A stretch of DNA of 10,702 bases from a bacterium. Lineage in GTDB: Bacteria; Patescibacteriota; Gracilibacteria; JAUYGZ01. The notes beneath the pieces were generated by a model, which did no database searches, was not told where the DNA came from, and worked only from the letters and a program-made list of their open reading frames with translations. Shown piece by piece: positions 6,872-10,702 of this stretch. A program made the position numbers and the translations under genes. Position 1 is the first letter of the stretch; each line of letters starts with the position of its first letter. The DNA lies in contig JAUYKR010000117.1 in assembly GCA_030699855.1 (NCBI GenBank), forward strand, positions 1-10,702. Direction: 5' to 3'.

Positions 6872-8845
6872 ATGGGAGTCCAAGAAGTTCATGTTGATAC
6901 GGATGTCTGTGATCTGAGGCGGGGGGAGGGAAGAGACCAGTATATTGGAGCTTTGGGTGGGCATGAGTTCAGGGAAATGGGAGCCAGGGTTCGGGCCGCT
7001 CAGCTGGCGGGGAGGGTTTATGAGGGTCTTTTTCAGAGTGGAGCCGCGGTTCCTGATGACTTGTTCAGGATTGGGATGGATAGAGAGCGAGAAACGAGAT
7101 TGCGCATCGGAAATGTCAGGGACTGGGTTACCAGGAACGCGGCAAGGGTCTTTACCCAAGAATACGGCTTTCGTCAGGGTGATGCCAAAGAATTCGCACA
7201 GGGTTCCCCATCCGGCTTGTTTAGAAATTGGTTTGTGCAGGCTTTGGTGAGCATCATGAACGAAAAAGTGTATTGGAAAGACCAAGATCCCGGTGTGCCG
7301 CGGACGCCGACGGAGATCAAGGCCGTCAATACCATGAATGAAGCCATTCAAACTCTTATCGAGGATAATATCCCCGATAAGTCCTGGAGCGAGGTGATGC
7401 GATTTCAGCTGATGTGCGCTTTGGCCAACTGGGGAAAAGACCTTGGCGAAATGGAGAATCCTTCCCTCCTGGATAAGGGTTTAAGGTTATTTAGCCGATT
7501 CATCACCAAAAAAGACGAGCACAATGGCTTGTCCCGGGAGCGTGAAGTCTCAGGCAGCCCACTGGCGGTGGCCTGGCACTGGCTGCGTTATGGGGGCAAG
7601 GATTTGATTCATCAGATGCACTGGGAAGGCCAGCAAAAGAAGCTGGCTCAGCGCGAGGGCAGGAACCTTACCATCATGACGGATCGTTGGGGTGTGGCCG
7701 CTCTCGTTCATCGTTTTGTGAAGCCTTTTAGCATTGGTAGGTCCGTGGAGGATGCTCTGAATGGGCATCAATTAAGTAGGTATGCTCGGGCTGGGATGGA
7801 TATAGACGGGGCGCCGGAAGTAGAGAAGGCAGGTGATGGAGGAGTGTTGCGACAAAATATAGAATTTGTTGAAGGCACTTTGGATGCGGACTTTGCCGGA
7901 GAGAAGAAGCTGGTCTCCTGCAAGTTGACCGGCTTGGGGCTTACCCCAAATCCTGAAAGGAAGGCGGCGGTGAAGTGGGTTGTCAAAGAACTGGCTTTGC
8001 GGGCAATCAGGAATGTCAAAAGTCTGTGTATCGATATGGAGCGTTATTTATTCTTCCATGCCACCATGGAAATCTATTGGGAGGTACTCGAAGAGCTTGG
8101 TGCCGAAGGTCACTTGGTAGGCATGACAGAGGCTCCAATTCGGATTGTTCAGCAGTCGGTTTTGAAAAATAGCCTGGAACACACCCGGCAGTTTGCCAGC
8201 AGGGCGAAACGATTCAAAGAGGCTTATGGTGTTAATCTAGTAGTTCGCTGGGTAAAGGGAGCGCATTATCCAGAAGACGCCGATGACGTGGCGACTGGCG
8301 CTCTGCGAGCAGCTCGTGGAAACGGATTTCTTACCAAAACCTGGTGGGGCCGGCCCATCACCGATGAAGATCTGAATTGTCCTGATGCCGATAAACAGGG
8401 AGCGCAGGAAAACTATCGACGAGGTCTGGCGCTCTGGCATGCTTGCGACGCGGTGGTCGTTCACGAAGGCACTCATAATCCGGATACGATTGCCGATAAA
8501 ATTCGACAGGCTCTGACGGATGGCATATCCCTGTCAGAGATTGTTCATCAATCTTTAGTGGGTGTCCAGGATGACGTGAAGATTGTCGTTCTGAGAATCC
8601 TGGGCTTAAAAGAAATTCCTTACGGGCCGTTGGGGCCGGATGCAGAACTTGCTCCCTATGGCAGTCGGCGAATCTCCGAAGTGGATCCTAGAAAGAGGTT
8701 CCCAACCATGCGCTGGCAGGCCAACGAAACGGGCGGGCCCCAGTTGGTTGAGGTTAAAAGGGTGCGGTCAAAAAAAAGTTTTTCAGAAAACCGCCGTTTG
8801 CGTCGACAGATCGCAAAAGGATGGAAGCAGCCCCAGCCGGTTTAG
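6872..8845 (+). CDS. proline dehydrogenase family protein with long N-terminal extension
   Basis: A flavin-dependent barrel protein, about 657 residues, roughly twice a monofunctional proline dehydrogenase. Numbering from a TTG two codons upstream (6866), the barrel motifs align with PutA: SCKLTGLG (351-358, K353), CIDMER (388-393, D390), RWVKGAHYPED (461-471, the RLVKGAYWDSE motif), VHEGTHN (532-538, the ATHN motif) and PYGPLG followed by APYGSRRISE (596-605), with the paired arginines R601/R602 that bind the proline carboxylate and E605. The Tyr that stacks on the substrate ring (E. coli PutA Tyr540) is Val565 here. Residues 1 to about 270 match nothing I know and are helical and charged. 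No P5C dehydrogenase domain or neighbour is present. ATG 6872 was chosen; neither it nor TTG 6866 has a Shine-Dalgarno sequence. ATG 7256 has a weak GGTGAG but would discard an upstream frame with coding-like codon use. Confidence 0.78.
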   Translation: MGVQEVHVDTDVCDLRRGEGRDQYIGALGGHEFREMGARVRAAQLAGRVYEGLFQSGAAVPDDLFRIGMDRERETRLRIGNVRDWVTRNAARVFTQEYGFRQGDAKEFAQGSPSGLFRNWFVQALVSIMNEKVYWKDQDPGVPRTPTEIKAVNTMNEAIQTLIEDNIPDKSWSEVMRFQLMCALANWGKDLGEMENPSLLDKGLRLFSRFITKKDEHNGLSREREVSGSPLAVAWHWLRYGGKDLIHQMHWEGQQKKLAQREGRNLTIMTDRWGVAALVHRFVKPFSIGRSVEDALNGHQLSRYARAGMDIDGAPEVEKAGDGGVLRQNIEFVEGTLDADFAGEKKLVSCKLTGLGLTPNPERKAAVKWVVKELALRAIRNVKSLCIDMERYLFFHATMEIYWEVLEELGAEGHLVGMTEAPIRIVQQSVLKNSLEHTRQFASRAKRFKEAYGVNLVVRWVKGAHYPEDADDVATGALRAARGNGFLTKTWWGRPITDEDLNCPDADKQGAQENYRRGLALWHACDAVVVHEGTHNPDTIADKIRQALTDGISLSEIVHQSLVGVQDDVKIVVLRILGLKEIPYGPLGPDAELAPYGSRRISEVDPRKRFPTMRWQANETGGPQLVEVKRVRSKKSFSENRRLRRQIAKGWKQPQPV

Positions 8846-8846
8846 T

Positions 8847-9260
8847 CTATCTCCCCTTCGACTTCTTTATCACCGACTTCACCTTCTTCTTCATGATCTT
8901 TTTGGCGGTGACCACTGTTGATTGAAGTTTCTTCCTGGCGATTTTAACTTCCCTTCGGATTTCTTTCTTTGCGGCGGTTTTCAATTCCGTCGCTTTCTTC
9001 TGAGCCTGTTTTCCCATTATGTGGCCGGCCACCTCCAGTTCCTTTTTGGTACTCTGAGCCAGCTTGTTCAGCGGGCCCTTCACAGTATTCCAAAAACTGT
9101 GGGCCATGGCCTGGGCTTGTTGACTGATGTATTCGGCCCGCTCTTCCCCGGACTGTTTCTTCTTCAATTCTGATCGAATCTCCTCGCCGCGCTTGGTGGC
9201 GAACAGAGCGCCGAAGGCGGTACCAGCACCGAAGACGAACAGGGAAAACAGTTTGCGCAT
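8847..9260 (-). CDS. YtxH-like lysine-rich membrane-anchored protein
   Basis: A 137-residue basic protein. MRKLFSLFVFGAGTAFGALFATKRGEEIRSELKKK matches the YtxH pattern: one glycine-rich hydrophobic segment (about 4-21), then a TKRGEE/lysine helix. The rest is a long, very Lys-rich amphipathic helix (KKATELKTAAKKEIRREVKIARKK, KKIMKKKVKSVIKKSK) that may form a coiled coil or bind nucleic acid or anionic lipid. Members are general-stress or unknown-function small membrane proteins; no enzyme role is expected. It converges on the flavin-barrel gene with only one base between the two stop codons and no terminator hairpin. It has its own promoter at 9287-9314. Confidence 0.75.
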   Translation of the reverse strand: MRKLFSLFVFGAGTAFGALFATKRGEEIRSELKKKQSGEERAEYISQQAQAMAHSFWNTVKGPLNKLAQSTKKELEVAGHIMGKQAQKKATELKTAAKKEIRREVKIARKKLQSTVVTAKKIMKKKVKSVIKKSKGR

Positions 9261-9286
9261 GAGACTTATCTTTTAAGACGATCTCC

Positions 9287-9314
9287 ATAATAGAGCCAAT
9301 GGCGGTCGGATCAA
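9287..9314 (-). promoter_or_regulatory. promoter of the YtxH-like gene
   Basis: On the minus strand TATTAT (9287-9292, five of six matches) is preceded after 16 bases by TTGATC (9309-9314, four of six). Transcription would start near 9280, about 20 bases before the ATG at 9260. There is no Shine-Dalgarno sequence in the leader. Confidence 0.5.
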
Positions 9315-9348
9315 TGATTTAGGATGGCGAAATCGATCAATGGTTGAT
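9299..9348. repeat. imperfect tandem repeat of about 25 bases
   Basis: Two adjacent copies share ATGGCG, then after a short variable stretch (C)GATCAATG: 9299-9323 and 9324-9348. The first copy overlaps the -35 region of the YtxH-like gene's promoter, so the pair could be twin binding sites. It fills most of the 119-base gap between the two minus-strand genes. Confidence 0.35.
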
Positions 9349-9379
9349 TGTTAATAGTCGATCTAGTCTCAGCCATGCT

Positions 9380-10651
9380 TTAGCGGGGTTTCGAAGCGTG
9401 ATACAGAGCCGCGGCGGTTTTGATCGCTTCCTCCGGAAAACTAAAAGTAGGTATGTGGTGTTTCTGCAAATTTTTGAGGGCCGGCAGCACGTCGTCTCCA
9501 CCCATGAAGCTGACCAAAAGGGGCTTCTTAAACTTTTTTTTGGCCTGGACAATGATGTCCGCCACCTTGTCCGGGTCGGTCATTCTTTGATGAGTCAGGA
9601 AGACGATGAGCATGTCGATATTCCGATCTCGGCTCACCAGATCCAGCGCCATTCGATAGCGCTCCGGTGGAGCGTCGCCAATCAGGTCGATGGGTTTTTG
9701 AGCCAATTTTAATCGCCGCTTTTTAATCTCATCCACCGCGATTGTTACCGGGCCGCCGCCGTTGCTGACAATGGCTACTCTCGGTCCCTTTGGCAGGGGA
9801 GCTTCCGCGAAGGTCAGACTCAATTGAAACAGCTCGCGGCTGGTTTTGGCGTGAACGATTCCGGCTTTGCGAAAGGCGCGCTTTATTTCCACCTCCTTCT
9901 TCGGTCCGCCTTTCAAAAGAATAATCGGCTTGGTTGGAGTAATGCTTTTGGCAGCATTCAGAAATCGCTTGAGATTTCCAATCGACTTCACATAACCGGA
10001 GATGACCTTGGTCTGCTTATCTCCAGCCAGGTATTCGATGAAGTCGGTCTCGTTCAGATCGGCCTCGTTGCCCACGGAAATAATGCTGCTGAAGCCCAAA
10101 CTTCTCTGCTGAGCCCAGTCGAGGATGGCGGTGCAGAAGGCACCGCTCTGAGAGAGAAATCCAATCGGACCCGCCTTGGGCATGTCGGCGGCGAAGGAGG
10201 CGTTCAACTTGCTGTCCGTATTCATCAGCCCCAGGCAGTTGGGGCCGAGCAAGCGAATCTTGTTTTTTTTGACGATGGACTGGATTTGCTGCTCCAGCTT
10301 CTTACCCTTTCCGCCTTCTTCCGCGAAACCGGCGGAGATGATGATACCTGCTGTAACTTTTTTCCTGACCGCCTGTTCCAAAATGCTTGGCACTGTCTTT
10401 GCGGGTGTGGCGATGATGATCAGATCTACTTGCCTGGTCGGAATATCGGAGAGGTTGGGATAGCATGGGAATTTTTCGATCCGCTCGTACTTGGGGTTGA
10501 CGAGGAAGAGGGGTTTTTTGAAGCCGCCCCCGATAAGGTTCTTCAAAAGCGTTCCCCCGACCGTTTCTGGGTGCTTCGACGCGCCAACCAGGGCGATGGA
10601 GCGGGGAGAGAAGAGTGTGGAGAGTTGTTGGTGGGCGGGGGAGTATTTCAT
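9380..10651 (-). CDS. acyl-CoA synthetase (NDP-forming) alpha-subunit-like protein lacking the catalytic histidine loop
   Basis: A 423-residue homologue of the alpha subunit of ADP-forming acetyl/acyl-CoA synthetase. It shows the N-terminal CoA-binding Rossmann domain (SIALVGASKHPETVGG, 18-33; LFLVNPKY, 48-55), RLLGPNCLGLMN (133-144), GFLSQSGAF (164-172), SVGNEADLNETDFIEYL (192-208), then VAIVSNGGGP (292-301) and IDLIGDAPPERYRMAL (321-336). Two catalytic elements are missing. The Glu of the family YIEG motif is Lys222 (GYVKSI). The 15-20-residue loop that normally carries the phospho-His (ASHTGAL) between KPIILLKGG (241-249) and AFRKAGIVHA (259-268) is replaced by PKKEVEIKR. A linker of about 20 residues before IDLIGD is also shortened. 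No ATP-grasp beta domain or gene is adjacent. It probably binds CoA or an acyl-CoA but should not make ATP. A -10-like AATAAT (10657-10662, minus strand) lies 5 bases before the ATG. Confidence 0.85.
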   Translation of the reverse strand: MKYSPAHQQLSTLFSPRSIALVGASKHPETVGGTLLKNLIGGGFKKPLFLVNPKYERIEKFPCYPNLSDIPTRQVDLIIIATPAKTVPSILEQAVRKKVTAGIIISAGFAEEGGKGKKLEQQIQSIVKKNKIRLLGPNCLGLMNTDSKLNASFAADMPKAGPIGFLSQSGAFCTAILDWAQQRSLGFSSIISVGNEADLNETDFIEYLAGDKQTKVISGYVKSIGNLKRFLNAAKSITPTKPIILLKGGPKKEVEIKRAFRKAGIVHAKTSRELFQLSLTFAEAPLPKGPRVAIVSNGGGPVTIAVDEIKKRRLKLAQKPIDLIGDAPPERYRMALDLVSRDRNIDMLIVFLTHQRMTDPDKVADIIVQAKKKFKKPLLVSFMGGDDVLPALKNLQKHHIPTFSFPEEAIKTAAALYHASKPR

Positions 10652-10702
10652 AGGAGATTATTTGAAATGGTTTGGGAGAGAGGTATTACTTTTTCGGAGA
10701 TG

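Noticed and set aside
6830..7351. 173-residue open frame on the minus strand opposite the N-terminus of the flavin-barrel protein
   Set aside because: The translation is low-complexity with scattered Pro/His and no recognisable motif. The plus-strand frame has the G-rich first codon position expected of real coding and continues into the conserved barrel.
9850..9920. Frameshift or assembly error as the cause of the missing histidine loop
   Set aside because: The frame is continuous, and residues on both sides of the gap match the family without shift, so a clean in-frame change is more likely.

Overview
This window looks like a piece of a compact bacterial chromosome, about half G+C, with tightly packed genes, short intergenic gaps and very few Shine-Dalgarno sequences. 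It carries a K+-dependent membrane pyrophosphatase, a lone acyl-CoA-synthetase (NDP-forming) alpha-type protein, and a sugar-phosphate transferase next to galU. Together these suggest a fermentative, energy-limited organism. A Patescibacteria/CPR-like lineage is plausible, but no marker here proves the phylum. TGA ends the ATP-grasp, amidohydrolase and small-protein genes at their expected lengths, so the standard code is in use and lineages that recode UGA are unlikely. I see no rRNA, tRNA, CRISPR array or insertion sequence.

Layout. Positions 1-603 (-) hold the N-terminal two thirds of galU, which appears to start at CTG. A short divergent spacer with two hairpins follows. Positions 705-3664 (+) are a tight run: a polyprenyl-phosphate sugar-phosphate transferase, a RimK-like ATP-grasp ligase and an N-formylglutamate-amidohydrolase-like protein, the last two overlapping by 4 bases. 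A 230-base stretch with several hairpins and a terminator-like element comes next, then a small unknown protein (3892-4311, +). A strong bidirectional terminator (4325-4360) separates this from hppA (4374-6407, -). A divergent promoter region leads to an orphan Phd-like antitoxin (6555-6809, +) and a long proline-dehydrogenase-family protein (6872-8845, +). Two minus-strand genes follow: a lysine-rich YtxH-like membrane-anchored protein (8847-9260) and the acyl-CoA-synthetase-alpha-like protein (9380-10651).

How the genes may work together. GalU makes UDP-glucose and the sugar transferase loads a sugar phosphate onto a lipid carrier, so 1-2060 points to cell-surface polysaccharide. The ATP-grasp/amidohydrolase pair directly downstream could add and remove an amide-linked amino acid, possibly on that glycan or on a peptide; this is inference. 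hppA conserves pyrophosphate energy as an ion gradient, and pyrophosphate is a by-product of the GalU reaction.

Most unusual points: (1) the ACS-alpha-like protein has lost the loop carrying the phospho-histidine and has Lys where the family has its catalytic Glu, so it should not work as a normal ADP-forming acyl-CoA synthetase; (2) the proline-dehydrogenase homologue keeps the flavin-barrel motifs but has a long novel N-terminal region and Val at the substrate-stacking Tyr position; (3) the ligase/amidohydrolase pair sits next to a sugar transferase and a small unknown protein, separated by a structured RNA candidate; (4) galU starts at CTG.
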